From Alphaproteobacteria bacterium (GTDB lineage: Bacteria; Pseudomonadota; Alphaproteobacteria; Rhodobacterales; Rhodobacteraceae), in NCBI GenBank assembly GCA_030428355.1, contig JAUIBL010000005.1:60390-124389 (forward strand): 64,000 bases of DNA, in the 5' to 3' direction. The translations under genes and the position numbers were made by a program. The notes under the pieces were generated by a model. The model did not search any database. It had not been told where the DNA came from and saw nothing but the letters and a program-made list of their open reading frames with translations. Below, piece after piece: positions 46,671-55,886 of this stretch (positions are counted from its first letter, which is position 1; each line of letters starts with the position of its first letter).

Positions 46671-48132
46671 CCGGCGTGGCGGCGATGGCCTTGGCGATTT
46701 CCGCAACGCCTGGTTCGATGCGGGCTTGTGCGATCGAACTGTAAGCAAGCCTGTAGAAATTCCGCGGTGCATTCGCGTCTGCAAAGAACGCCGTACCGGG
46801 TTCGATAAGCACGCTGACGGTGCTCAGTCGCTGGGCGAGTTCCTCGCAATCGACATGGTCGGGTGCGCGCATCCAGAAGCTGGACCCGCCATAGGTGCCT
46901 TTGCCGGCAATGGTCAGCCCGTGTTTGCGGATCGCGTGTTCCATGATGGCGCGGCGGTCGTTGAGGGCTTTGCCGGTGCGGCGGATCAGGCTGTCATAGT
47001 GGCCGAGGCTGAGGAAATAGGCGGTGGTCCGTTGTGTCAGACCCGGCGGATGGCGCAGCATGGCGGCACGCAATGCGCGGGCTTCGCGAATGAAGGGCGC
47101 CGATCCGACAAGATAGCCCAGCCGCAGACCGGGAAAGAGGGATTTGGAAAAGCTGCCGACATAGATCACGCGTCCGTCTTCATCGAGGCTCTTGAGTGCC
47201 GGCATCGGTTGTTTGAGATACGCCATCTCGAATTCGTAATCGTCTTCCACGATCAGGGCGTCGAGCGCGCGGGCCCGCGCCAGAAGTGCCTGCCGTCGGG
47301 CAAGCGGCATCGTGTGGGATGTCGGACATTGGTGACTCGGTGTGGTGAAGATCACGTCGGTGTTTTCCGGGATGTGATCCGGCGGCAGCCCGTCTTCATC
47401 AACATCGACGGCGGTGAGATGGCAGCGCGATTGTGTCAGGACGCCGCGCAGCGAGGGGTAGCACGGGTTTTCGATCACCGCGTGGCGGCGTTGGGTCAGA
47501 AGGACCTGTGACGTCATCCAAAGCGCATTCTGTGCGCCCATCGTGATCAGGATCTGATCCGGAGTGGCGGTGATGCCGCGGCGGGGCAGGGTGTGCCTGA
47601 GAATGAATTCGACCAGTTGCGGATCGTCCTGATCGAAATAATCGCGGGTCAGGGCGGCAAAGTCTTTTGCACCCAACGCCTGCAAGGCACAGAGCCGCCA
47701 GTTGGCATGATCGAAAAGCTGCGGGTCGGTCTGTCCGTAAAGGAACGGATAGCGGTATTGCGCCCAATCCTGCGGTTTGACAAGCGTCGCGGTGCCGGTG
47801 AACCTTTGTCCCAGGGCACGGGACCAGTCGACCGCATCCTCCCTGCGAGGTGTGTTGGCGAATTGCGGCGGCTCCGGTGCGTCGTTCGACACGTAATAGC
47901 CGGATCGACCGCGGGATGTCAGGTAGTCATTCGCCAGCAACTCGGTATAGGCCAAGGTCACGGTGATCCGGCTGACACCCAGATGCTGCGCGAGTTTCCG
48001 ACTGGAGGGAAGCTTTTCCCCGCGCCGAAACCGCCCCGACAGGATGCCTTCGGCAACCATTTGTTGGATGCGTGCTTGAAGGGTGCCCTTCGAGTCCGGT
48101 TTGAGGAAGAAGTTTTCGACAGGGATCGCCAT
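46648..48132 (-). CDS. MocR-type regulator: GntR helix-turn-helix plus aminotransferase-like domain
   Basis: 494 residues. An N-terminal GntR winged helix (about 14-80; LPSSRKLAQHLGVSRITVTLAYTEL) is fused to a fold-type I aminotransferase domain (about 110-485), whose PLP-binding lysine lies in YVGSFSKSLFPGLRLGYL. Such proteins sense PLP or amines and control pyridoxal, taurine, GABA or similar genes. Direct-repeat operators upstream (48147-48178) look like the TauR/PdxR type, suggesting self-control. The effector is unknown. The region between the start and the binding-protein gene is 202 bp. Confidence 0.9.
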   Translation of the reverse strand: MAIPVENFFLKPDSKGTLQARIQQMVAEGILSGRFRRGEKLPSSRKLAQHLGVSRITVTLAYTELLANDYLTSRGRSGYYVSNDAPEPPQFANTPRREDAVDWSRALGQRFTGTATLVKPQDWAQYRYPFLYGQTDPQLFDHANWRLCALQALGAKDFAALTRDYFDQDDPQLVEFILRHTLPRRGITATPDQILITMGAQNALWMTSQVLLTQRRHAVIENPCYPSLRGVLTQSRCHLTAVDVDEDGLPPDHIPENTDVIFTTPSHQCPTSHTMPLARRQALLARARALDALIVEDDYEFEMAYLKQPMPALKSLDEDGRVIYVGSFSKSLFPGLRLGYLVGSAPFIREARALRAAMLRHPPGLTQRTTAYFLSLGHYDSLIRRTGKALNDRRAIMEHAIRKHGLTIAGKGTYGGSSFWMRAPDHVDCEELAQRLSTVSVLIEPGTAFFADANAPRNFYRLAYSSIAQARIEPGVAEIAKAIAATPVTATPRP

Positions 48133-48146
48133 GCGAGCAGTCTAGA

Positions 48147-48178
48147 TTGGACTTATGCACTTGGCAATCTGGTCTTAT
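48147..48178. promoter_or_regulatory. Direct-repeat operator ahead of the MocR-type gene
   Basis: TTGGACTTAT (48147-48156) and CTGGTCTTAT (48169-48178) are direct repeats with an 8 of 10 match, 22 bp apart (two helical turns), 15-46 bp before the MocR start. From memory, TauR of Rhodobacter binds repeats of the form CTGGACTTAA, which these resemble. Confidence 0.65.
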
Positions 48179-48231
48179 AGTGTGGGGTCCTGTGCGTCCG
48201 GGCCCGTATCCCCAGAATTTTATGGAGCGCG

Positions 48232-48259
48232 TTCAGAATCTTCGTACGAAGATTCTGAA
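48232..48259. repeat. Perfect 28-bp palindrome
   Basis: Half-site TTCAGAATCTTCGT followed directly by its exact reverse complement, in the gap between the MocR gene and the binding-protein gene. An RNA made from either strand would form a 14-bp stem with almost no loop. No T run follows. It could be a protein-binding site or a dispersed repeat; the neighbouring 48260-48334 holds a GGGGG/CCCCC hairpin (about 48292-48315) and no gene. Confidence 0.75.
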
Positions 48260-48334
48260 GCACAAGCGTTTCAGATGCGTTAATGCGGCAGGGGGAAGGC
48301 GAAGCAAAGCCCCCATGCTACATGACCCGCGCCC

Positions 48335-49810
48335 TTATTCCGACCAGCTCACCCCGGTCAGATCGGTCGCCTGGGTGGGCGCGTTCTGCCAAAGCCCCGT
48401 GATCCGCGCATCCGCGACAGTGGGGAACGCCAACTGAAACAGGTATCCGTTGACGTAGTCATCCGCGATCATCGTCTGGGCCTGCGCCAGCAGATCGGAC
48501 CGGGCCGCAGGATCGCTGGTCGCGCCCAAAGTGGTCATCAGCTTCTGAAAGGCCGCATTGTCGTATTGGAAATAATAGTCCGGACGCGCGTAGATGCCGA
48601 TGTCGAAGGGTTCGGTGTGGCTGACTATGGTCAGGCCGAAATCCTTGCCGCGGAACACCTCTTCCAACCATTGCGCCCATTCGAGATTGGTGATCTCGGT
48701 TTCGATCCCCACCGCCCGCAATTGCGCCGCGATGATCTCGCCACCTCGCCGCGCATAAGAGGGCGGGGGCAGTTTCAGCGTTGTCGTAAAGCCATCCGCC
48801 AGTCCGGCCTCGGCCAAGAGCGTTTTGGCTTTCTCGGGATCATAGGCGGATTGCGCCGTCAGATCGACGTAATCGGGGTTGTGCGGCGCGAAATGCGTGC
48901 CGATTGGGGTGCCCAGCCCGAACATCGCGCCGTCGATGATGGCCTGCCGATCTATGGCATGCGCCACAGCCTGGCGCACTATCTTGTTGTCGAAGGGTGG
49001 CAGCTTGTTGTTCATGGCAAGGATCGTTTCACCCTCGGTGGAGCCGACCAGCACCTGAAAACGCGGGTCAGCCTCGAATTGCGGCAGGTTTTCGGGTGCC
49101 GGAAACCCTGCGAAGGCGTCGATGTCCTGTGCCATCATGGCGGCGAAGGCCGCTGTGGGATCAGAGATGAACTTGAACGTGGCGGCCTCCAGTGCGGGGG
49201 CGTCGCCCCAATAGTCCGGATTGCGGCTGATTTCGATCCTGTCACCCTGCACCCAGGTGTCGAATTTGAAAGGGCCGGTGCCGATCGGGGTCTGCTTGAT
49301 GTTCTCGATGCTCTCGGGGGCCACGATCACCGCATCGCCCCAGGCCATGTTGAAGAGGAAATTGCCGTCCGGTGCCGAGAGTTTCACCTCGACCGTTGTC
49401 GGGTCGATCACCGTGACGTCCGAAATCCCGGCAAACAGAGCCTTTTGCGCATTGGCGCTGTCCTCGGCACGGGCGCGGTCCAGCGTGAATTTCACGTCCT
49501 CGGCGTCCATCGTGGTGCCATCGTGGAACGTCACGCCATCGCGCAGCGTGAAGGTGTAGGTCGTGCCGTCTTCGCTGATCTCCCAGTTTTCGGCGAGGCC
49601 CGCCGCGACGGATCCGTCCGACATGAAGCGCGTCAGCCCTTCGAAGACGTTGGAATAGAGCACCGAGTCAATCGCCCCGGCGGCGGCGCTGGTGGGGTCG
49701 AGATGCGGCGGTTCGAGTTGCAGCGCAATCGTGAGATCGGTCTGTTGCGCCAGCGCAGGCGCAGACAGAAGCGCCGCAAGGGCAACGCCCCGAAGGAAGT
49801 GTTGTGTCAT
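48335..49810 (-). CDS. Orphan ABC transporter substrate-binding protein, peptide type (SBP_bac_5)
   Basis: 491 residues, signal peptide 1-21 (ending PALAQ), and the family-5 solute-binding fold of oligopeptide, dipeptide and nickel receptors (LEPPHLDPTSAAAGAIDSVL, DGVTFHDGTTMDAEDVKF, GTGPFKF, RQAVAHAIDR). No permease or ATPase gene is next to it, so its transporter is elsewhere or it is a free-standing receptor. The ATG at 49810 gives a good signal peptide. It is divergent from panB (136 bp), while a palindrome region separates it from the MocR-type gene. Confidence 0.92.
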   Translation of the reverse strand: MTQHFLRGVALAALLSAPALAQQTDLTIALQLEPPHLDPTSAAAGAIDSVLYSNVFEGLTRFMSDGSVAAGLAENWEISEDGTTYTFTLRDGVTFHDGTTMDAEDVKFTLDRARAEDSANAQKALFAGISDVTVIDPTTVEVKLSAPDGNFLFNMAWGDAVIVAPESIENIKQTPIGTGPFKFDTWVQGDRIEISRNPDYWGDAPALEAATFKFISDPTAAFAAMMAQDIDAFAGFPAPENLPQFEADPRFQVLVGSTEGETILAMNNKLPPFDNKIVRQAVAHAIDRQAIIDGAMFGLGTPIGTHFAPHNPDYVDLTAQSAYDPEKAKTLLAEAGLADGFTTTLKLPPPSYARRGGEIIAAQLRAVGIETEITNLEWAQWLEEVFRGKDFGLTIVSHTEPFDIGIYARPDYYFQYDNAAFQKLMTTLGATSDPAARSDLLAQAQTMIADDYVNGYLFQLAFPTVADARITGLWQNAPTQATDLTGVSWSE

Positions 49811-49946
49811 GGTGTCCCTCCTGTTGTTGTGTTCACTGTCCGCGCGAATCGTCCTGCAATCAAGCACATGCTGCAATTTGCGCAGTGCGGGAACGTGGCT
49901 GTCCTGCTAGGTCCGCGCGCAGACAGGACCGAAAAGGAGACGCCGC
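49811..49946. promoter_or_regulatory. Divergent region binding-protein gene / panB
   Basis: 136 bp. AAAAGGAG at 49932-49939 is the panB ribosome-binding site, 7 bases before the ATG. CCTCCTG at 49818-49824 is the ribosome-binding site of the minus-strand gene, read as CAGGAGG. No clear promoter pair or operator was recognised. Confidence 0.4.
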
Positions 49947-50780
49947 ATGAGCGCCACCGCCCGAAAGACCGCCCCCTTGCCCGATGACATTCGTGCACGC
50001 AAAGGCGGCACACCTATTGTCAGTCTGACCGCCTACACCACGCCGATGGCCGAGTTGATGGATGCGCATTGCGACTTCGTGCTTGTGGGCGACAGTGTCG
50101 GGATGGTGCTGCATGGCCTGCCTTCGACACTTGGCGTGACGATGGACATGATGATTCTGCATGGGCAGGCAGTGAAGCGCGGCTTGAAGCAGGCGATGAT
50201 GGTCGTCGATATGCCGTTCGGGTCTTATGAGGAAAGCCCGCAGCTGGCGTTTCGCAATGCGGCGCGGATCATGGCGGAGACCGGTGCGGGTGCGGTCAAG
50301 CTGGAAGGGGGGCAGGGCATGGCCGAAACCATCGCGTTTCTGGTGGCTCGCGGGATTCCGGTGATGGCGCATATCGGTCTCACGCCGCAGTCGATCAACA
50401 CGCTTGGGGGATACAAGGTGCAGGGGCGCGGCTCGGCAGGCGCGCGGTTGCTGGCGGATGCGCAGGCGATGGCTGCGGCAGGGGCCTTTGCCGTTGTGTT
50501 GGAGAAGGTGCCGCAGACTCTCGCCGACCGGATCACGGCCGACGTGCCGATCCCGACCATTGGCATCGGCGCGTCGGCGGGATGCGATGGGCAGGTGCTG
50601 GTGGTCGATGACATGTTGGGGCTCTTCACCAGGTTCAAACCCAAATTCGTCAAACGCTATGCCACTCTGGGGGAACAGGCCGAGGCTGCTGTCGCGGCTT
50701 ATGCCGAAGAGGTGCGAACACGGGCTTTCCCCGCAGTTGAGCATGTGTTTGCAGACGCCGCGCCGGAGGCCAAGTCGTGA
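49947..50780 (+). CDS. panB: 3-methyl-2-oxobutanoate hydroxymethyltransferase PanB
   Basis: First enzyme of pantothenate synthesis; transfers a hydroxymethyl group from methylene-tetrahydrofolate to ketoisovalerate to give ketopantoate. 277 residues, TIM barrel with the metal-binding Asp in [12 protein letters not shown], and the conserved [18 protein letters not shown] stretch (here [15 protein letters not shown]) and AVKLEGG. The stop overlaps the panC GTG by 4 bases (GTGA). Confidence 0.97.
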   Translation: MSATARKTAPLPDDIRARKGGTPIVSLTAYTTPMAELMDAHCDFVLVGDSVGMVLHGLPSTLGVTMDMMILHGQAVKRGLKQAMMVVDMPFGSYEESPQLAFRNAARIMAETGAGAVKLEGGQGMAETIAFLVARGIPVMAHIGLTPQSINTLGGYKVQGRGSAGARLLADAQAMAAAGAFAVVLEKVPQTLADRITADVPIPTIGIGASAGCDGQVLVVDDMLGLFTRFKPKFVKRYATLGEQAEAAVAAYAEEVRTRAFPAVEHVFADAAPEAKS

Positions 50781-51619
50781 TCGCTCCGATCGTGCGGGAT
50801 AAGGCGCTGCTGCGCGAAATGGTGACTCCGTGGAAACGGGCGGGCGAGGTGGTTGGCGTCGTCCCGACCATGGGCGCGCTGCATGACGGGCATCTGAGTC
50901 TGGTGGCTGCGGCCAAGGCGGTCTGCGACAGGGTGATCGTGACGATTTTCGTCAACCCGAAGCAGTTCAACAACCCCGAGGATCTGGCGAACTACCCCCG
51001 CACCGAGGAAGCCGATGCGCGCAAACTGGAACGGTTCGACGTTGATGCGATCTGGGTGCCGGATGGGGAGCAGATGTATCCTGAAGGCTTTGCGACTACC
51101 GTTTCGGTGACGGGACTCACCAATTGCCTGTGTGGCACAACGCGCCCCGGCCATTTCGAAGGTGTAGCGACAGTGGTCGCCAAGCTGTTCCTTCAGACGC
51201 AGGCCGACAAGGCGTTTTTCGGAGAAAAGGACTACCAGCAATTGCAGGTGGTCACCCGGATGGCGGCGGATCTCGACATTCCGATCGAGGTGATTGGTTG
51301 CCCGACGATCCGCGAAGAGGATGGGCTGGCAATGTCGTCCCGCAATCTGCTGCTGTCGGATCGTGCGCGTGTCTATGCGCCGGTCTTGAACGAGGTGATG
51401 GAGCGTATGGCGGACGCCTTGCGTGCGGGCGCGGCGATGTCGGATGTGTTGCCCGATGCCTTGGCGCGGCTGGAGACTGCCGGGTTCACCGGGGTGGATT
51501 ACCTCGAATTGCGCGCGGCGGACGGCTTGACGCTTTTGGAGCGATCCGATGTTCCGTCGCGGCTTTTTGCGGCGGCCTGGCTGGCTGGGGTTCGGTTGAT
51601 CGACAATATCGCGGTGTGA
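50777..51619 (+). CDS. panC: Pantothenate synthetase PanC
   Basis: Joins pantoate and beta-alanine using ATP. 280 residues. The ATP-binding motif is [14 protein letters not shown] (about residue 29, the HIGH-like site), with FVNPKQFN and the second ATP signature MSSRNLLLS. The GTG start overlaps panB, so the two are coupled. panD, which would supply beta-alanine, is not in the window. Two hairpins follow the stop. Confidence 0.97.
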   Translation: MIAPIVRDKALLREMVTPWKRAGEVVGVVPTMGALHDGHLSLVAAAKAVCDRVIVTIFVNPKQFNNPEDLANYPRTEEADARKLERFDVDAIWVPDGEQMYPEGFATTVSVTGLTNCLCGTTRPGHFEGVATVVAKLFLQTQADKAFFGEKDYQQLQVVTRMAADLDIPIEVIGCPTIREEDGLAMSSRNLLLSDRARVYAPVLNEVMERMADALRAGAAMSDVLPDALARLETAGFTGVDYLELRAADGLTLLERSDVPSRLFAAAWLAGVRLIDNIAV

Positions 51620-51646
51620 GAGGGTGATCCTGGGTCGACACAGGTT

Positions 51647-51701
51647 CCGTTTCCGAAAACGGAAACGGTTGGGGCGCTGCCCCAAACCCCGAAGTATTTT
51701 T
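51647..51701. terminator. Paired hairpins between panC and the M20 gene
   Basis: CCGTTTCCG (51647-51655) with CGGAAACGG (51660-51668), loop AAAA; then TTGGGGC (51669-51675) with GCCCCAA (51679-51685), loop GCT; then T5 at 51697-51701 after 11 bases. The second part plus the GTATTTTT tail resembles a terminator block that I recall as very common in Rhodobacteraceae. It can act on both strands. Confidence 0.7.
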
Positions 51702-51714
51702 CAACCAGAGAAGA

Positions 51715-52989
51715 TCAGGGCAGCAGCAGGGTTTCGAGGCTGCGGCCCATGACCTTGGCGCTGTCGAGCATATCGGTGATCCCGACCCATTCATCAGGTT
51801 TGTGCGCCAGTTCCAGAACACCGGGGCCATAGGCGATGCAGTTCTTCAGCTTGCCGATCCGGTCGATATGTTTCTGGTCATAGCTGCCCGGTGAGGCGAC
51901 ATAGGTGGGGTCTTGCCCCAGCACTGCGTGGATCGCGTCATGGACGGTTGTGACGATGGGCGCGGTCTTGTCGGTCATTGACGGGATCACCCGGTTGATC
52001 TCGCGGATTTCGTAGTCGAAGGATTCGCGCCGTGATTTGAGGTCTTCCAGCAGGTCGATCACCTCTTGCCGGACAGCGTCGATGGGTTCTTCCATAAGAA
52101 AGCGGCGGTCGATCACGATGCGGCAACTGTCGGGGACGCAATGGGCAGGCAGGCCGGTATAGTCGCTGGCCTGTTCGGGCTGGCCACCGTGAATGGAGTT
52201 GATGTTCATCGTGGACTGACGTGCGCCTTCGGGAACGACGGGCATGTCCGTCCAGCGCGCGGCCATCGCCGGGTAAAGCGTTTCTTCAAACGCCTGAAGG
52301 ACGGCTGCCATGTGCCGCACGGCGCAGTCGCCGAGAAACGGCATGGAACCATGGGCGATTTCCCCCTTGGTTTCGATCTCGGCCCACCAGCCACCACGAT
52401 GCCCAAGGCAGATGCGGTCCTTGTTCAGCGGTTCGGGGATGATGACGTGCTGAACACGCCTGGGGTCGAACCAGCCCTGTTCGGCCAGATAGGCAACACC
52501 GCCATAGCCGCCTGATTCCTCGTCGGCGGTGCCGCTGATCTCGATGGCACCCGCGTAATCGGGGTGTTCGGCGATGAAGGCTTCGGCGGCGATGATCGAC
52601 GCAGCAAGCCCGCCTTTCATATCGCAGGCGCCGCGCCCATAGATCCTGTCGTCTTCGACCGTGCCGCCGAACGGGTCGCGGGTCCAGCCGTGGCCGACCT
52701 CGACCACATCGGTGTGGGAATTGAAGTGAACGCAGTCGCCGGGGCGGGTACCTTCGTGCCGCGCGACAAGGTTCCAGCGGGGGTAAAGGTCACTGTCCCC
52801 GGGGGCACCTTCGGCGCGGACCCATGTGGTTTCGAACCCCGCGCGGGACAGGCGGGTGTCGAGCAGATCGCAGATCGCGGCGTAGTTCTCACCGGGTGGG
52901 TTGAGCGTGGGGACGCGGATCAGGTCCTGTGTCAGTGCGATCAGGTCATCGCGCGCCCTGTCGATCCGCTGGAAAAGCCCATCTGCCAT
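51715..52989 (-). CDS. ArgE/DapE family M20 deacylase
   Basis: Zinc-dependent amidohydrolase of the M20 family, 424 residues. Metal and catalytic residues are visible in FNSHTDVVEVG (His-x-Asp), GRGACDMKGGLAA (Asp), GTADEESGGYGG (catalytic Glu-Glu) and the distal His of GPGVLELAHKPDEWV. Close relatives are acetylornithine deacetylase and succinyl-diaminopimelate desuccinylase. Because argJ is present, ArgE activity would be redundant, so a DapE-like or unknown acyl-amino-acid substrate is equally likely. Confidence 0.88.
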   Translation of the reverse strand: MADGLFQRIDRARDDLIALTQDLIRVPTLNPPGENYAAICDLLDTRLSRAGFETTWVRAEGAPGDSDLYPRWNLVARHEGTRPGDCVHFNSHTDVVEVGHGWTRDPFGGTVEDDRIYGRGACDMKGGLAASIIAAEAFIAEHPDYAGAIEISGTADEESGGYGGVAYLAEQGWFDPRRVQHVIIPEPLNKDRICLGHRGGWWAEIETKGEIAHGSMPFLGDCAVRHMAAVLQAFEETLYPAMAARWTDMPVVPEGARQSTMNINSIHGGQPEQASDYTGLPAHCVPDSCRIVIDRRFLMEEPIDAVRQEVIDLLEDLKSRRESFDYEIREINRVIPSMTDKTAPIVTTVHDAIHAVLGQDPTYVASPGSYDQKHIDRIGKLKNCIAYGPGVLELAHKPDEWVGITDMLDSAKVMGRSLETLLLP

Positions 52990-53043
52990 CTGTCACCTCG
53001 CTGTTGGCACCAGTGTTGCGGCGCTTTGTGGGCTTGGCAAGGC

Positions 53044-54030
53044 TCAGCGCCACACCAGTGGTGGGAGCGTGCCGACGGGGAGCGGTCCGAGCAGCACCGT
53101 GCCCTTCTCGAGGCCGAGGGTCACATCCAGCGTCTCGCGCGATCCGGTGAGGCTTGCCAGCAGGGTGAGCAGGTCAGCCAGCCCCTCGGCCAGAACCGGG
53201 GGCAGATCCCCCGATGTCCGGGCAGAGACAAGAGCGTCCCGCCAGTTCTCGGCAGTGATGCTGACTTCGCCGGTTGCCCGTCCCTGATCGTCGAGCGTTG
53301 CCGCTCCGGTCAGCTTGAATGTCACAGATCCGTAGCTGATTTCGGACCGGTGCAGTTCAACCGTCGTTGGTCGCGGCCTTGCTTGGGCAAACATGTCGAA
53401 TGTCAGCGGCCGATCAAAGCCCAGATCGAGTTCTGCGCGAAGACTGGCGAGCGATCCGGGGGCGGACGACGGCACCATTTCCGAAGAGGGAACGGCCAAG
53501 CTGCCTGCCGACAGCGCTACCCGATAGGTGCTTGGTGCCGGGTCAATTCTCTGAAGCGCCGCATTCACGTCGGCCAGGGCCAAGGTCCGTCGAGGACCCG
53601 CGAGATTGAGGACTGCAGCCTCGACGTTTGTGCGCAGCACGGTGTTGTCGCTGTATATCATGCTGGCCCGTATTCCGTCCGAGGTCACGGCAATGTCGCC
53701 GTCCGGGCTTGTCAGTGTTTGGGTGTCCGGCCAAGCCACGATGACGTGGCCCTTTTTATATGTCAGGGCGAGGATTTGCAGGAATGGCGCGGTCCAACCG
53801 AAGCGACCGTCGGCAGAGACAAGGATCGGGTCGGTCAGGGTCAGGTCCGTTCGGTTTGGAAAGCCTCGGACAGCGATGTCCGAATACTGCGCCTCGAGAC
53901 CCGCGGCTTTCTGGGCGTCAAACCAGTTTTCAACGTCATTGCTCAAGCTGTTCGCTGCATAAAACCACCAGCCGCTATATGCGAGCGTGGCCAATGCGAT
54001 GGCCGCCAGAAGCTGTTTCACGCCCTGCAC
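53044..54030 (-). CDS. DUF2125 protein
   Basis: 328 residues, with a hydrophobic N-terminal segment (about 5-27, likely a membrane anchor) and a periplasmic beta-rich domain. I assign it to DUF2125 by overall pattern (GFPNRTDLTLTDP near residue 56 and WTAPFLQILALTYKKGHVIVAWP), a family without known function found in alphaproteobacteria. The start is GTG at 54030, with a further GTG at 54021 as alternative. Divergent from the ChaC-like gene (59 bp between). Confidence 0.8.
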   Translation of the reverse strand: MQGVKQLLAAIALATLAYSGWWFYAANSLSNDVENWFDAQKAAGLEAQYSDIAVRGFPNRTDLTLTDPILVSADGRFGWTAPFLQILALTYKKGHVIVAWPDTQTLTSPDGDIAVTSDGIRASMIYSDNTVLRTNVEAAVLNLAGPRRTLALADVNAALQRIDPAPSTYRVALSAGSLAVPSSEMVPSSAPGSLASLRAELDLGFDRPLTFDMFAQARPRPTTVELHRSEISYGSVTFKLTGAATLDDQGRATGEVSITAENWRDALVSARTSGDLPPVLAEGLADLLTLLASLTGSRETLDVTLGLEKGTVLLGPLPVGTLPPLVWR

Positions 54031-54089
54031 CCCCTTTTGTCTGCCGCGCCTTTGGTGTTTACCGCGCGCTGAAAGGCAGGACCAGCATC

Positions 54090-54620
54090 ATGACGCTTTG
54101 GGTATTCGGTTACGGATCGCTTTTGTGGAACCCCGGATTCACGCCGGTCGAAACGGCGCATGCCCGATTGGACGGCTATGCGCGCAGTTTCTGCATGCGG
54201 TCGATCCATCATCGTGGAACCGAAGAGCATCCGGGATTGGTTTTGGCGCTGGATGCGCATCCAAACGGTGCCTGCGACGGTCTCGCGATGCAGATGCACG
54301 AAGCCGAGTACGACGCCACAATGACGTATCTTCGAGAGCGTGAATTGGTGTCTTCCGCCTATCTTGAAAAGATTTTGCCTGTCGTTCTGGCAGATGGGCG
54401 GGCGGTCAAGGCGGTGACCTATGTGATCGACCCGGATCACGTGCAATATTGCGGATCGCTTGATCTTGAAGACCAGGCGCAAATCATCGCAAGCGCAGTT
54501 GGCGGTCGCGGACCCAACAGCGAATATCTGTTCAATACGGCGTCACATCTGGCCGATCTGGGCATTCCGGATGCAGAACTGGACTGGCTCTGTGCGCGTG
54601 TGCGGGAGTTGAGTGCTTAA
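54090..54620 (+). CDS. ChaC-like gamma-glutamylcyclotransferase
   Basis: 176 residues. Degrades glutathione or gamma-glutamyl peptides to 5-oxoproline. The substrate loop FGYGSLLWNPGF lies at residues 6-17, and the likely catalytic Glu is in SSAYLEKILPV; the C-terminal GRGPNSEYLFNTASHLADLGI matches the family. ATG at 54090. About 72 bp lie before the MotA-like gene on the same strand. Confidence 0.92.
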   Translation: MTLWVFGYGSLLWNPGFTPVETAHARLDGYARSFCMRSIHHRGTEEHPGLVLALDAHPNGACDGLAMQMHEAEYDATMTYLRERELVSSAYLEKILPVVLADGRAVKAVTYVIDPDHVQYCGSLDLEDQAQIIASAVGGRGPNSEYLFNTASHLADLGIPDAELDWLCARVRELSA

Positions 54621-54692
54621 CTGCTTGGCGATTTGCGGCGAACCGCCTAGAGTTTGATGCGAAGAACAAAAAACGCGTCAGGAACTGTCCGA

Positions 54693-55883
54693 ATGGATCA
54701 GCCGGACATCGAGGCCGAGCCACAATTTTCCCAGCCTGTCCGTCAGGTGGTGATGATGCTCCTCGTTCTGGGGCTCACAGGCTTTGGCGGTTTTCTTGCC
54801 TTGCCACGGGTACTTCTCGTGTTCGAGGCCAATCCGTATCTGAACGGCTTTATTGCCTTCGTCTTCGTCCTCGGGGTTCTGGCCTGTTTCTGGCAGGTCT
54901 GGCAGTTGATTCAGTCCGTGCGCTGGATCGAGAAGTTCGCGCAGGAGCGCGAAGGCGGCTTCCAGAGCAAGGCGCCTTTGCTGCTGGCACCGCTCGCGAC
55001 CCTGTTGCGGTCGCGCGGGAAGCGGATGCAGATCAACACCACGTCGACACGGTCGATCCTTGATTCCGTGGCCACCCGCATCGACGAGGCGCGCGAAATC
55101 ACGCGCTATATCGTCAACCTGCTGATCTTTCTGGGGCTGTTGGGCACGTTCTATGGACTTGCCACCACGGTGCCGGCGCTTGTGGACACCATTCGGGGAC
55201 TGGCCCCGGAGGACGGCGAGAGCGGGGCCGAGGTCTTCGGGCGGCTGATGACCGGGCTGGACAGTCAATTGTCGGGCATGGGCGTGGCCTTTGCGTCTTC
55301 CCTGCTTGGGCTTGCCGGGTCACTGGTTGTCGGTCTTCTCGAGCTTTTCGCGGGGCATGGGCAAAATCGCTTCTACCGCGAGCTTGAGGAATGGCTGAGC
55401 TCGATCACCAAGCTTGGGTTTTCCAGCGGCGATGGCGATGGCGCCGGTGAGATGGGAACGGCAGGCGTCATTCTTGACCAGATGGTCGAACAGATGGAAG
55501 CGCTCCAACTCCTGTTTGCGCGGTCGGAAGAGGGCCGTTCGGAAGTAGAGTATCGGCTGGGCCAGCTTAGCGACACGATCGAGCGGATGACCGAACGCAT
55601 GGAAGCCACCGCGCCAAGCGCCACGGCATTTGCGCGCATTGCTGACACTCAGGAGCGCCTGATCGACGTGCTGTCGCACAAGTCGGACAACGAGGGTCTT
55701 GATGCCGAAAGCCGGATGCGCTTGCGGTCGATCGACGTGCAGATGCTGCGCATCCTCGAAGAAGTGGCGGCAGGACGTCAGGAAACGATGGCGGAACTGC
55801 GCACCGATCTGAATGCGATCGCCCGTGCCCTTGATCGTATGGCCCGCAATTCGGGGCGCAGGGCCGACAAGGGCGAGGTCTAG
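54693..55883 (+). CDS. MotA/TolQ/ExbB-like proton channel protein
   Basis: 396 residues with four membrane segments (about 18-40, 50-72, 139-163, 197-220), a cytoplasmic loop between the second and third, and a C-terminal helical tail of about 175 residues. The ExbB/MotA signature is clear (FLGLLGTFYGLATTVPALV and LSGMGVAFASSLLGLAGSLVVG). Such proteins form the pentameric stator around two MotB/TolR/ExbD-type subunits and convert proton flow to rotation. The ATG at 54693 (MDQPDIEAEP) has AGGAA upstream; earlier codons are less likely. Followed 3 bp later by its MotB-like partner. Confidence 0.88.
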   Translation: MDQPDIEAEPQFSQPVRQVVMMLLVLGLTGFGGFLALPRVLLVFEANPYLNGFIAFVFVLGVLACFWQVWQLIQSVRWIEKFAQEREGGFQSKAPLLLAPLATLLRSRGKRMQINTTSTRSILDSVATRIDEAREITRYIVNLLIFLGLLGTFYGLATTVPALVDTIRGLAPEDGESGAEVFGRLMTGLDSQLSGMGVAFASSLLGLAGSLVVGLLELFAGHGQNRFYRELEEWLSSITKLGFSSGDGDGAGEMGTAGVILDQMVEQMEALQLLFARSEEGRSEVEYRLGQLSDTIERMTERMEATAPSATAFARIADTQERLIDVLSHKSDNEGLDAESRMRLRSIDVQMLRILEEVAAGRQETMAELRTDLNAIARALDRMARNSGRRADKGEV

Positions 55884-55886
55884 GCC

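Noticed and set aside
46648..48132. Naming the MocR-type regulator tauR
   Set aside because: The operator repeats resemble TauR sites, but no taurine genes lie near and the family has many members with similar repeats.
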